Of a stretch of 64,000 nucleotides of DNA, positions 1 to 37,100 are shown piece after piece. This DNA is from Chamaea fasciata (Eukaryota > Chordata > Aves > Passeriformes > Sylviidae): positions 113,385,745 to 113,449,744 of the forward strand of contig JARCOQ010000002.1 of assembly GCA_029207755.1 (NCBI GenBank). The letters run 5' to 3'. The stretch's first letter is position 1, and every line of letters begins with the position of its first letter. Position numbers and translations under genes: made by a program. Under the pieces are notes generated by a model. It searched no databases. It had not been told where the DNA came from and saw nothing but the letters and a program-made list of their open reading frames with translations.

Positions 1-383
1 TCTGCTGGGAGGAAAGGCTGGCACAGCTGGGATTGTTCAGCCTGGACAGGAGAAGCTTTGGGCTGAGCTCAGGGTGGCCTTGCAGGGCCTGAAGGAGCTG
101 CAGGAAACCTGGAGAGAGACAATTCCCAAGGGCTGGAGGGGCAGCACGCAGGAAATGGCTTCAAAATGACAGAGAGTAGATTTAGATGGGATATTGAGAA
201 GAAATTCTTTATAGTGAGAGGCCCTGAGAGGTTGTCCAGAGAAGCTGTGGCTGTCCCATCCCTGGAAATGTCCAAGGCCAGGCTGGATGGAGCTCTTAGC
301 AGCCTGGGACAATGGAAACTGGATGATCCTTAAGGTCCCTTCCAACCCAAACCATTCCATGATTCTCTGATTCCATGACTCTG
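1..383 (+). mobile_element. CR1 LINE, 3' fragment
   Basis: CR1 3' region ending in the degenerate ATTCTCTGATTCCATGACTCTG tail. Cut by the left window edge. Confidence 0.9.
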
Positions 384-476
384 TACAGCCCACAGCCCTG
401 AGGATGGAGAAAACCTCTGCGCACAGAGTTAAATTAATGCTTTTGCAGACAAAGAACAGATACGACAGAAAACACA

Positions 477-482
477 TTTATT
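477..482 (-). promoter_or_regulatory. Candidate SH3BGR polyadenylation signal
   Basis: TTTATT on the plus strand is AATAAA on the minus strand, about 1.5 kb beyond the proposed stop codon. It lies just before the CR1 fragment at 1-383. Assignment as the actual 3' end is inference. Confidence 0.35.
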
Positions 483-1171
483 TAAACTGCTGCACAATGG
501 GAATCTCAATCATTTTCAAATGCCAGCTGAGGGAGAAGTGACTCACATGGCTTGTGTACAGGAAGCCTTTTTGCAGTTTTTGGTGCTGAATTTCTTTTCC
601 TCTGAAGACGTCACTGGTGTGATTTGGGTCGGCTGCTGAGTGGCAGCAACATGCTTGGCAGAGTTTGGACATGGAGAGAGACATGGTTCCTGCCCTGAAG
701 AGCTCACAATCTACATGTGACATGGACAAAATTATCCCAACACATAACAATTGACTGAAATACGACATGAGAACCATTTTAACAAGCAACTGGAATACCA
801 AATATATATATAAAGGCTACAGGTGGGACAGAGTGGTGTCTGTGTTCTGTTTATCTTTTTATGTTCATACAGGCACAAAAGGTAGTGGTACTTTGCTTGA
901 GAAAGGGATTTTCTTTTCTTTGGCGGGGTGACTCCAGCTGGTGCTTCCTGAACAAAAACAAAGAAAATTAAATTAGAACTCGGCACTTCTGGGATGTTAT
1001 AGATCTGAACTCTGGACAATGCTGTGATGAAATAATTCCCATGCCATAAATTAACCCGGATTTGGGAGAGGCAGCATGAAAGAAGTGATGGATTTCCTCC
1101 CCTGTGGAGGTGCTGGGAAATCCCACCAGCACCTGGTTGGTGGAAACTTTGGCAGCTACCTCAGAGTCACC

Positions 1172-1309
1172 TGGGAATCCAGTCCAGGACAGCTTGGACA
1201 GGGCTTGGAGCAACCTGGGATAGTGGAAGGTGTCCCTGCCCATGACAGGGGGCTGGAACTGGATCATCTTTAAGGTCCTTTCCAACCCAAGCCATTCCAT
1301 GATTCTGTG
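1172..1309 (+). mobile_element. CR1 LINE, short 3' fragment
   Basis: GGCTTGGAGCAACCTGGGAT to CCATTCCATGATTCTGTG, the last 140 bp of a CR1. Confidence 0.85.
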
Positions 1310-1974
1310 GATCCTAGAAAGAGCACTTAGTATCTGTGATCAGGAGGAAGTCCCATCACCCAAAGGAAAATCTGCTGGAAATTCCAATTCTCTTGTAAGC
1401 TTCAGTTTCTCCCCAGTAAGTGATTTTCTGATCTGTATTTCAATGTAGAGGATAAGGGACAGAGGAAGGAGAAAACCTGAAAATTAAAATTAAAAAGCAC
1501 ATGCTGACAGAACTTGAGCAGTGCTGGGGTGCTCACACACCTGTACAGGACAAACTTTGCCTTCCAGCTGCTTCCTGTTCGGCGGTTTTAAATTTGGCCT
1601 ATTTTCAGTAATTTTATATTGAGTCATATTTCTTGTCAGGCTCCTCCCTCTTACCAGGATTTTAAGTTTTCAGCTAAACTTGAGAGAGGAATTCGTGTGA
1701 GACATGGAGCTCCTAAAAGCTGCAGTGGCATCAGTAGCTGAGTAAGAGAGTAGAGGGAAGAATTCTTATTCCATGTGAAAGACAAGCTGCAACAGTGAAA
1801 TCTACTTCTGAGTCCTCAGCTGGGTACTTTGTGCATGGACACTTCTCCTGTCCACAACAATAATTACAAAAATTGCAAGTTAATGTTACTGTAAGGGTGT
1901 TTAGAAACTGTGCTTGTTGTCTCAATATTTACCTGAAAACCTGTTCAAGAAATATTGTGTCATAGGGAACTGTA

Positions 1975-26316
<24,342 letters not shown>

Positions 26317-26560
26317 GCTGGCAGTGGTGGGAGTGAATCAGCAGAGCAGCCCTGCTATGCACGATCCCCGGAGGAATCCAAATGTTCCGCAGCTCCTGTG
26401 CTAAGCCGGGTCCTAAATGGGTGCCCCCTCCCCCCCGAAATCCGACAGCTTTGCCCTCTCCCCCTCTCCCCGGGATCCCGGCTTTTCCCACTCCATTGGC
26501 TCTTGGGTATTTTGGGACGAGGATTGGTCAGTAAGAGGAGCCAGAGCAAGGGGTTTGCAC
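26317..26560 (-). promoter_or_regulatory. SH3BGR proximal promoter region
   Basis: GC-rich sequence directly upstream of the SH3BGR start. Two CCAAT boxes read on the minus strand (ATTGG at 26495-26499 and 26523-26527), about 180-210 bp from the ATG. No TATA box is obvious on the minus strand. The boundary and the transcription start are inferred, not seen. Confidence 0.5.
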
Positions 26561-27989
26561 CTGCCCCTGGCCTTATTGCATTAGATTGACAGGGTGGCAG
26601 CCCAAAAAAGGCAAGGGAGAGTAGTGCACCAATGAGACAGGGCTGGAGAAATATTTGGGAGAGGGGGAAGGGACAACTGGGAAGGGAGGGGGAGTTGACA
26701 GCTTCGTGTTGGGGGCAATCCCAAAGCTGTCGGGTTGCATGAGCACCGTCACAGCTCCGTCCCGCAGGAAAGAGCTTTCCCAGACTACTACAAGGCTTTG
26801 GAGTTGTAGCTGGAAATTTGAGGTTATAAAAGGGGAAGGGGAAAGCGAGGGGAGCATAGATGCAGCAGTAATTGTAGCAGAGATCATACTGAAAAAAAGC
26901 GCTGGTCACAAACGCTCTCGACTTTAAAGAATTCAGACCATCATCCACACTGCAGGGCTCAGGGACTTTCCTGACATAAATGTGTGTCAGGGCACTGCCT
27001 GATACTGATTTGCCTGACTCGATGTACCCAGAACCTATTGTTGCATTTTCTCCTCCTTTTTGCATCACCAGTGAAAATTTCCAAGGCGCAAGGTGTGAGA
27101 AGAGGTCCAGAATACTCGGCAAAAAATACTCCCATTCTCCTGTTTTATCCGGGATGCTGGTTTTTTCCATCTGGTTGTTGCCTTCTGCCCCAGAGATCGC
27201 CACAATTTCAGTGCCTGCCTGCACATACTTGCTAAAGGAGGTCTCTGGGCATGAGAGGTATTTGAAGAATGTTAAATGGTCACAGATTATTTTCAAATTT
27301 TAAAGGCCAAGTCTGTTTCTGCTGTGAGCAACATGAGCTCGGTAAAGCTGACCCTGTTCCAGAGGTGAAACTGGACTAGGTTTTAGAAAAACATATTTCA
27401 CGTGTTAAGATTGAAAATAGTAATGTCTGATCTGCAAAACGCTTAAAAGGGATTATAATACTTCATTTCCAGAATTTATTAGATAGGACTAAATACACTG
27501 TTGCATAGTAATAAAGAGTAAAAATGCTCTGAAAGAAAGTTTTTTGTCTGTGTTAACCAGTATGTGAAGCTGGAAATGCAGTACTCCATGTATGGAACCA
27601 GGATTCTGAAAAACTGCACACAAAACTAAAAATACCAGTATGGATAGTTTACTGTGGCTCACCATCTGTCATTTCTTTTTTACTTTTGAAAGGCAACAGG
27701 AGGTCCACCAACAAGCTTATTAGAAGTAGGTATTTTCAGAGTGTTTTCCTGAAAAAGAACAACCACCACAAAAAAAAACCCCAGTGAGAAAACATTAATT
27801 ATTGCCTGAAGTTATTACACATGCTTGTTTCTCAGGAGATTTGATATGTGCGTATAGCTGGGAAATGACTGGCCATTTGGAATAGAATGTTTCTGAATTA
27901 TTCGGTTTTCTGTGCCCTGAAGAAGTACAACCAAAGGATGAAAAGCTCCTGGGCTTCACTGGGCTCAGCCTTGTAATAATGATTTATCA

Positions 27990-28100
27990 GAGAATCACAG
28001 AATAAGCTGAGTTGGAAGGGACCTGCAAGGATTTTCAAGTCCAACTGGTGGCCCTGCACAGCACCATCCACAAGAGTCACACCATGTCCTCAAAGCAGTA
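27990..28100 (-). mobile_element. CR1 LINE, short 3' fragment
   Basis: AGAATCACAGAATAAGCTGA then GTTGGAAGGGACC. Confidence 0.85.
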
Positions 28101-28737
28101 AATATTTGCACCGCCAAATGTTCACGGTCAAATTCTGAGGCAGAATTGCCAAAGCACTCTCGCTTCTGCTTGGCTTCAAACCCCAAACACTCACTGAGCC
28201 ACACATGGAAATGCCATTCCTGAGGGCTTTGGGTCATGACTCTCATTGTGTGCAGCCTCAAAGGAAAACACAGCTTCATTCTGAAGGGACTTTTCCCCTT
28301 TTTCAACTTAAGAATGTTGGGATTAACCCCGAGTTTGGAGGCTGCTGGGTCCGGCCTGTGCGCTCTGAGGGCGCATCCAGGCCGTGAGGCGCCTTCAGGG
28401 CACAGCAGGACCCACATCGCCAAATTCGCATTAAAACCCTGGCGCGGTACTGAAATATGAGGGTGGAAATACACACACGGGCTCCTCTGCCGGGTCTGGG
28501 GTGAGGGAAGAGGAAGGGAAGAGAGAGGAAAAGGGTGAGGCCCCCACTCCCAGGGTGCTCCCGCCATTTCCCACAGCAACAGGGGTGGAGGCCGGTGATG
28601 GCGGCTGGTGAGGCCGTGAGGGGACAGCACACACTGGGGTGGAAGTGGGGTGAGATTCCCACAGAGGACGCAGGACAAGGTGGGATCCTTCACCTGTGGG
28701 TGCCAGGGGTGCAGGGAGAACAGAGCAGAGTGAGGGG

Positions 28738-29325
28738 GAACATGTGCCTGGGTGTGGAATTGTGTGTCCAGCAGGGACATTGAGGGAGCTGCCAGGACAT
28801 GGGGCTGGATATGGGACTGTGTGTCCCGGTGGGACAGAGCTCCTAGGACATGGGGCTGTTTGTGGGGTTGTTTGTCCAGGCGGGATGGAGCTCCCAGGAC
28901 ATGGAGCTGGATGTGGAATTGGGTGTCCAAGTGGACGCTGAGGGAGATGGCAGGACATGGAGCTGGATGTGGGGTTGTGTGTCCAGGTGGGACAGAGCTG
29001 CCAGGACATGGGGCTGGGTGTGGGATTATGTGTCCAAGTGGACACTGAGGGGATGCCAGGACATGGGGCTGGGTTTGGGATTGTGTGTCCAGGTGGGACA
29101 GAGCTCCCAGGACCTGGGGCTGTGGGATTGTGTGTCCAGGTGGGACAGAGCTACTGGGACATGGAGCTGGGTGTGGGGTTGTGTGTCCAAGTGGACACTG
29201 AGGGGATGCCAGGACATGGGGCTGGGTTTGGGACTGTGTGTCCAGGTGGGACAGAGCTACTGGGACATGGAGCTGGGTGTGGGGTTGTGTGTCCAAGGGG
29301 ACACTGAGGGAGATGCCAGGACACT
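28738..29325. repeat. Minisatellite, alternating 51/55-bp units, about 11 copies
   Basis: The anchor AGGACATGG(G/A)GCTGG recurs near 28794, 28845, 28896, 28952, 29003, 29058, 29109, 29156, 29211, 29262 and 29318. Spacings are about 51,51,56,51,55,51,47,55,51,56. Short units end in GGTGGGACAGAGCTC-type sequence, long ones in AAGTGGACACTGAGGG. The repeat lacks stop codons in several frames, which produces long spurious open frames on both strands. Confidence 0.9.
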
Positions 29326-30590
29326 TCCGTCTTCAACGCAGGAATTTGGCCCTAATTGTTTGTTTCCTGTACCTTTTCAACATAAATTCTCCTGGAGTTT
29401 GTCCATTCCAGCCCCTGCCTTTTTAACTCTATTGCAGTATCTTTCATTTCATATCTCTGTTTCTTCTGCTTCAGCTTTGGTTTTCCTGTCTTCTCCTTTT
29501 CTATTTTATTTACTTTTCAACACCTGCTCTGGATTCAGAGCAGATTCAGGCCACACGTCTCATCAAAACAAATTAAAGCAGTAGTTTTAAGTTTAATTTT
29601 AGATAATTTGCTTTAAAGACAATTTGCCTAGAAATTGTTGGCAGTGCCAAATCAAATTTTAACACAAATACAGATCTGTGAACCAACCTAGGCTTTGCCT
29701 AATGCTCAAAATGTGATTTCTCATCTCTTGTGGGTTATTGTACTGCCTCAGATTTAGGAGGACTGTGGCATTCCTCAGTATTCCACAAGGAAAAACTGTT
29801 CATGCAAAGGAATTAAGAGTAATGAAGCTGTTTTGATTCAGCCTAAAATGTTCTGTGCACTCCTGAATTCCGTTCTTTAATTTTCTTTGGGAGCTGTGTG
29901 ATTCCCCTCTCCCCTTTAAGAAATTTAATTTAAAATTAAATGCCAGCACAAAGCAAAAAGGCCAACAAAGGAGTTAGAAGGTTCTAAGAAAATAGTCTCA
30001 TATTTTGTTAGCGAAGGGGATGTGTTAAAACCCATGTGAACTAAAGCATAATTTTAACCCCCCCTCAAATTTCCTTTCCACAGTTGCCATGCTCCTTTTG
30101 GACCCCCAAAATGTACAACTTACCCTTCTACTGTGTAAGATTCTTTATTTATAAATGAATTTTAAGGGAACAAAGATGAATTTCTCTGTGGCCCTGTTGT
30201 TGCTATGAGGTGAATGCGAGATTGCCACTCTCAAATCACTCTATTAGCAAATATTTTCCTACCTTTCTATTGTTTTCCTCTTTTGTGCAAAAAGTAAAAG
30301 TTGAATTATTGCTTTGGGTCCCAACATTTAACCTCTATTGTGTTTTAATCTCACTTTTGATTATGTTTAGAACCTAATTCCTTTCCACAATTGTGTCTCA
30401 AGGCAAAACTTGCTTCTCCTCACCGGAAGTGGATTGGAACATGATAATAGGAAAATGGAATGGGCATCAAGCCATGTCCCAAGGAATAATTTTTACTAGA
30501 ACTACAGTGTTTAAATAATTCCGTCAGGAGAATAAACTGATCTGCTCTTGCACTTCCCAGTAGCCTCAGCAAGGAAAAAAAAAAGAAAGG

Positions 30591-30638
<48 letters not shown>
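30591..30638. repeat. Poly(A) tract of 48 nt followed by (GAA)n
   Basis: An uninterrupted run of 48 A, preceded by A-rich sequence from 30575 and followed by GAAGAAGAAGAAG (30639-30651). No recognisable retroelement body is attached on its 5' side. Confidence 0.9.
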
Positions 30639-30640
<2 letters not shown>

Positions 30641-30916
30641 AGAAGAAGAAGCATACTAGCTATTCGGAAAGACCTAGAAAGTTACTTATATTTGTTTATT
30701 TTATGCTACATACATGCTTTTTACAAGCATATTAAAATAGTTTTAGGTTCTCTATCCTCTGCTTAGAGTGTTAATATGGTAGCTAAGGTTGTATTTGTGC
30801 TGTTTTAAGGGATTAGTTGATTTTGTGATCTGACTTGCTGTCTAATTCTTGAAAAATGTGATCAAATGATAAAAATGATATTTTTATGACATGAAATACT
30901 ATGAAATCCCAGGTAG

Positions 30917-31124
30917 GGTGGTGACCTCGTAGAGAAGACACAAGTGTACATTCTCCCAGTGATGATTCCAAGAGCTTTGTCAGTGACTGACCCTGAAAGA
31001 GTCAGAGGAGACAAACCTTTAGAAACACCAGGAACTGAAGAGAAGAAAATAGAGAAAAAGGACAGAACAAGAAAAGAAAAAAAGAAATTTAGACAGTCTT
31101 TCTATGCCCAAGGTGATAGAAAAG
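30917..31124 (+). CDS. LCA5L: LCA5L N-terminal coding exon, 5' limit uncertain
   Basis: Open from 30917; the basic stretch TEEKKIEKKDRTRKEKKK precedes a GTAAAT donor after AGA AAA G (phase 1). This phase joins exactly to the next exon's GA GGG AAG. Human LCA5L has a comparable Lys/Glu-rich stretch at this place. The first in-frame ATG is at 30962, but whether this is the start codon or an internal exon (possible acceptors near 30932 and 30981) is unclear. Confidence 0.6.
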
Positions 31125-34100
31125 GTAAATTTGTTTTCTGCTAGTATGGGACTCTCTTGCGAAATATCATTGTTCCCTTTCTTTGGCTTCTTTTTTTCAA
31201 TAATTAGCAAGACAGGGACAACAGTTTTTCGGTGGAAGAATATAATAAATTCTGTTTCAAACACCAATAAGGGGAGGGAAGAGAGAGAGATTCCCCTCTG
31301 TGCTATCCCACAATACTCAGTGATCCAAAGGGAGAATCACCTGGGATGTGGGTGCCCCTTGGCAATCTTCATTCCTCAGCTTCAACCCAGGGACCTGAAA
31401 ATGGCTCTGCCACATTTTGGTTTCTGACCATGCATCATCTGGAGAGTCTGAAAAAGCTTTTCATAAGGAAAATCGGTAGAAACAATGCACAACAGTGTTA
31501 GTCTTGACCAGAAAACAGCTATTTTGTGGCCAGCTGGATTGTGGTTGTATCCTGTGAAATGAATTTGTGCCTCAGTGGAATGAGCATAGAGAACAAATAT
31601 GCAAATGTACATGGAATTTATGCCACTGTTAACAGTGAGGAATCTCTCTGTGTCTGCATCTTTTCCCGTCTAGACCCATCCTTTCTTAAATCCTACCAGG
31701 CCACATTACAAAAATGAGTGGAAAACCAGCAACCAAAGGGTCCTGCTGAGCTTCAAAATTTCATCTTGATTTACCAAAGCTACAAGATGGAAATCAATCC
31801 AAAAAAACCAGAAGAACCACTGCTTGTCTCTGTTATAATCTCTGTTATTGTATGCTGCTGTCAAGAGGTTATACTGGCATGAAAGTAGCAGACCAGAAAA
31901 AATAATGGCATTTTTTATAACTAGTTAGAAAAAAATCATTATTGACCTCTACCTGTGGTGGGTAATTTAGTGTATATATTTGCAGATGTTATATATCATT
32001 TGGATAAAGTGTTTATTTTTGCTTGTCCATGATTTTGGAAATGAAATACATTTTACAGTACTTCTGACAGCTTTTGCAGAAAGGTATTTGTCCTTTTTTT
32101 TTTTTTCAATTCTCTCAGTCTGTTCTGGAAAAATAAAATAGTAATATGATATAATTTTGCAAATACTTGTGTGACAATATTTGTGATCATATTGCAGTTT
32201 TCCTGCAGTAGAACTGTGTTACATAAAATATTGGATTCAACAGAAATTCTTGGAAAGATCTGTCCTTTTATTCTGGTGTGTTTTAAGTCAGGACCTCACC
32301 TGTTTCATCCATAAAATATGAGATGATCTGTAAATTGTAATAAACTTTTTATCAAAATACTGCCTGAAATGCCATGAGAGCTGTAGAGAAATTGAAAATA
32401 CACCTGAGAAAGGGGAACACACTCAGATTTAGAGTCTTGACTATTTTTAAACTCTAATCCTGCTTCAGGAAAAGAAAAGGGGTGTAATTCAGCCAGAATC
32501 CTGGCCTTAAGGAGAGGCAATGGCAGCAACACACTGAGAAGTAGCCCAATAATATATTTTTTTCAATTGCTGTTTAGAAACCACACAGACAACTGCACAC
32601 CTATTCAAGGTGTAGATTCTGATGAGTTGAATTTGGTTCATCAGATTGTGGCCACGATAGTGAAGTGTGTGATTGGCAGGAAGAAAACTGATTTCCATGG
32701 ACTGAAAATTGATTTCCATTGATTTGTTTCCGTTTATTTCCATTGGCTGCTATCTGTGGTCCACTGCAGCCACAGAAAGACACAGAGATATAAAATATTT
32801 AATGCATCTGTCTGTGAATTACTTGTATCACACAATCCTAGAACAGTTTATGTTGGAAGGGACCTTAAAGATCATCTTGTTCCAACACCTGCCGTGGGCA
32901 GGGACACCTTTCCCTAGAACCAGGCTGCTCATTGAACATCAGAATTTTGGGGTATTTTGTGGAGAAACCACAATTCTGTGGTTGGATGAGCAGTTTAGGA
33001 GTAGTAGTTAATTAGTAGTAGGAGTTTATGTGAGGAGAAAAAAACGCTCAGTGATTGATTTGTCTCAGATAATTTCTGTCTCTCAATGCCAGTTTACTCT
33101 GATCTCAATGCAGGAGGGAAGAAATGGCCAGCTGCAAAAAACCCCTATTTGAACTCCTCCTTTCTAACCCTGCCCAGCGGGGTGTTTTCCCGGGACAAAA
33201 ACGACACGGCCCAGCGAATATCCTCGGCCAGGCTCCACAAAATCAAAGAGCTGAAGAACGAAATAGTCGACTTGGAGAGGAAAATCGAGGCGTCGAGCTT
33301 GGAGAACCTGGCACTGAAAGATCTGACCCGGCGGCACGCCAAAGCCATCAACAGGTTCAACAACGCCGAGAGCCACCTGCAGGGGCTGCTGGCAGGGCAT
33401 CGGAACGAGATGAGGGAGCTCAGGAAACTCCTGAAAATGTCCCAGGAGGCCGAGAAAAACACAGCCAGGGAGCTCAAAAAAGTTGAAGGGGAGCTGAGGA
33501 GAACTAAAGGTGACCTGAAGACCTTGGTCATGCTATCAGAAGATAAAGCTCTGGCAGAGAGGGAGGAACTTAATCGCAGGTTGTCGGTCCTCAACAAAAC
33601 ATTGGAAGCAAAGAATGAGAGGATACAGGTAATGCCTGCAAATTATTGTGTTTGTGGGATGTAGGGTCATAGAATATCCTAAATTGGGAGGGAATCACAA
33701 GGATCATAAAGGAGAGATTTCAGTGCAGGAATAGTGGAAAAATTTTGGCTATTTCTTATCACATGAATGATTCTGATACAATCTTGTAACACTGGATGCT
33801 GCTTAATCCAGTGCATTCCTGAGTGTAAGGAAGTTCAAGAGGAGATAAGTCATCTCCTTTTAATATTTCATGTTTCTTTACTTTCATTGACCCTGGCACA
33901 AAAAAGATAGGGACACAATTTTTACTACAAAACTGGCAGAGTGAAATTTCCATGATCCTCCGGGAATTCATTTCTATTTCCTATGGGGTCTATTATGCAC
34001 AGAATTAAATAAGGAGCCAGGAAATCTTAAAAGAAACTGTAAATATGAACAGCTGAATTCAGATCCTCTTTTAAAAACTTTCTGTTTCCAGGAGTGCGCA

Positions 34101-37100
34101 GCTATAAAAAGCACAGAGGGTTGGGTGTCCACACAATACTTTTAGGAACTGGAATTTCAGTGCTTGGCCCTGGGTTCGGAAGAAAAGAACCCAATAAATC
34201 ACCAAATTTTCATTTACACTAAGCCTCCTTACTCTGCCATAGTTCATAGGTCTCTGTGAACAGAAAGCCTTAACATTTCTCAAAGTTGTTTGTATTAATT
34301 AATCCATCAGAAAGGTAAGGCACGGCTTTATTTTTATGATTGAATGCCAAAACTTTTCCTTTTGTTTAGTGAAAATAGGTTTTAAACCATTTTTTTTCTT
34401 ACTTCGAAATTAATTTTCAGATACTTCAGTGTGGTTTCATATATTGTTTACAATATAATTTATAATATTATTTATATTACTATAATTAAAATATAATAAC
34501 TGTTATTATATATAATTATGGGCTTAAATTTCCTTATATTAGCACACTTATATTTTAAATGTGTCAAGAACTGAAACTTTCCAACTGTCACACTGAGTAC
34601 ATCCATATGGTAAAATCTGTCACTTTTTTCAGAGTCTGGAAATGCAGCTGAAGCTGAACAACAGCATCTTTAGTCGTCAGCTGGCAAGTGAGAGTAAAAA
34701 ACTCCTGGAAGCTACAATGATCACAAAAGACTTGCTAGTGGAAATTAACATTGTTCACCAAAAAATTAAGGTATTCCAGATTTTATCCAGGTTTCTGTCT
34801 CTACAGGAAAATTCAAATATTTATTGCTACCTATTCCTTTTGCTTCTTTTACAGTATTTACTAATGGGATTTGGTTTCCTGCTTGAGTCTACAGTCTACT
34901 AAGAAAGCCAGAAATGTGAAATTCTGACATTATTGTGGGGTCTGTTTGTTAGAAGTAGTTCAATAGTGAATTGAAACAGGGATAATTGCATCAGAAATTG
35001 AACCAAAATCCACATCAATATGTTATCATTTTGCCAGATTGGGGTCAGATATATTCATCTAGTCATTTTAAATTAGTTCCCTCACAGAAACAAGTCAAAA
35101 TGAGCCAAATATTACAACTTGCAAAATTAAAGTTTAACAAAAAGACTTGTGGAAATGTTTCAAGAGTTTGCTCAAATTCCGGTTTGCTTTTTGGACAAAT
35201 GGTTTTGGGATAAATAGGTCCAGTTCAGCACTTTTTGTAATGCTTGTAAAACAATCATTCAGGAAAACTAAATGTATTTAAAGCGAAAGCTGCCAGGAAT
35301 GCAATGCCATATGAGTTGTAATGAAGAAAACCATCACACATTCCAGAAAACCTGGCATCCCTTGTGGCTTTTTCATAATTGTGTTTGTAACACAGTTAAA
35401 ATACATTTACTTATATATTTCTGCATCAAGGTGATCCCATTGGGGAGCTTTCTCTTCCTAAATGGAATCAAAAATCTCTGGAAGATGTTGTAAAGGGGAG
35501 TTTTCCGAGACATCTTGAAGGGCAGGACAGGCAATTCCTGAGGATTCATGGAGGTTGGGATTTCTGCACAGGAGTGTTTTTTATCCCTCTTCCCTGTGTA
35601 GCAGGTGCAGATGTTTCCTCCTGGTACTTGGCAGTGCTTTTTCCCTGTCAGAGCCTGCTCTCCTCCTGGACCAGCAGATCTGGGAGATGGTAACAATTAC
35701 AATCTCAGGAACATTGATAGAAAACTGTCCCAAAATGCAAATTATTCCAAAGTACAATTCTCACCTTAACACTTCTCTGAAATTGTTCTGTTTCATCTCT
35801 TTTCCACGCAGTTTTCTGTGTGTCCAGGTCTCTGAATTTTCTATTTAGATCCACAAAATCTTCTACTGATTTACCACAAAGAAGACCAGACATGCTTATC
35901 AACCTTATTTTTGTGCCAGAACAGAGTTTATCCTTACAAATTCATAGCTTTAGACACCTGTCTTATTTCAGGCCATTCCACTTCCAGGAAAATTTGTAAT
36001 TTTCCCAAATAAACGAAGCTCTTTTTTTTTTTTTTCCCCACTGAAAACTGGAGTGGTGAGAGTATTACTGAGATCTGTCTTCTGTGTTTAAGGAAGATTT
36101 CATTAAGGAAAGAGGAATCTCGCTAAATAAATGCAAAATGTGCCTCTGGAGTTCATGTCACCACCAGAGCAACAGGTTTTGAACCAACTGAGCATATGAC
36201 AAGGGCACTGAGTAAATTAATTTTTTTAAAAAAATCAACACAAAAAGAGGAAGTAAAGGCAAAAAAAAAATTTAGTCTGGAAAAATGCTAATGATTAAAG
36301 CCACCACGTGGGTCTGGCAAGGGGTGAAATCCCTGATGGGTTTCACCCAGCATGGGAAAATTAAGTGGGTAAAAAGTAATTTTTAATGCATGTTAGAACT
36401 TTAATAGTGTTTATTTCTCTTAGGAAAAGGATCGGCAGCTTTACATAAAGAATATTTATGCAAATCGGATGCCAAAAGCCCTGAGGGACAGAAGTGATTG
36501 GGTTCCTAATGACCAAAGTATGTCTGTAATCATCTTCTTTTCTTGTTTAGTTAGGTGACACTTCCACTGTTTTAGAACTGGGAGGTTTATTCCAATTTAA
36601 ATGCCAAAGCAGTGCTTTTGTATGGGCTGAAAAGGAGAAAGGGTTTAAGAAGTTTATAGGCTTGAATGATCGAAAACAACAATATAAAATAAGTTCTACC
36701 AAGGAAGAAAGAGCTCTTTAGTAAAGAATATTTCTTTTACATGGATGTTCATAGATATTGGGAAGAAATATCTATTCCATGCAGTCTTGGCTATCCAACA
36801 TTCCAAGGGCAGCTGCCTGGAGTGGGATTCAGCTGATTAAATCCGACCAATGCTGTTTGAGATTCCCCAGTTTGCCTCCACTACACCCAGAGTTTGGGAT
36901 GGAATTATCTAAACATGAATTTCCCTGGCTGAAGCACGTCTTGAGAACACTGAGCAGATATTTCTGTTCCTAAAGTGAAGCAGAAATCAGGACTTCCTTC
37001 ATGTGGGTACCAAAGAGCACTTAGCAGACTTGTCTGCTGGAAATGCTCCCCACAGAATTAGTCAAATCATGGCAGCAATACAAAATCTTATCACCCTCAG

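Larger units (their letters stand above)
26561..30916. other. Divergent intergenic interval SH3BGR-LCA5L
   Basis: Holds a plus-strand TATAAAA (26825-26831), a CR1 tail (27990-28100), a GC-rich patch (about 28340-28700), the minisatellite 28738-29325 and an A48 tract (30591-30638). The first exon(s) of LCA5L probably lie here, but I could not identify coding sequence for them. Confidence 0.5.
33629..36423 (+). other. LCA5L introns around 34633-34770
   Basis: A short CR1-like scrap at 33668-33710 and a very AT-rich patch at 34438-34520 (runs of TATAAT-like words). Otherwise nothing recognisable. Confidence 0.55.

Noticed and set aside
27995..29296. 433-codon minus-strand open frame (HTQPHTQLHV-type repeats) and 244-codon plus-strand frame
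   Set aside because: Both are read from the 51/55-bp minisatellite, open in several frames at once, with no splice or start support.
33145..33597. 150-codon minus-strand frame opposite an LCA5L exon
   Set aside because: Mirror of the coiled-coil coding sequence; no independent support.
34438..34520. AT-rich palindromic-looking stretch as a possible transposon end or matrix-attachment site
   Set aside because: Only low-complexity TATAAT words; no clean inverted repeats or target duplications.
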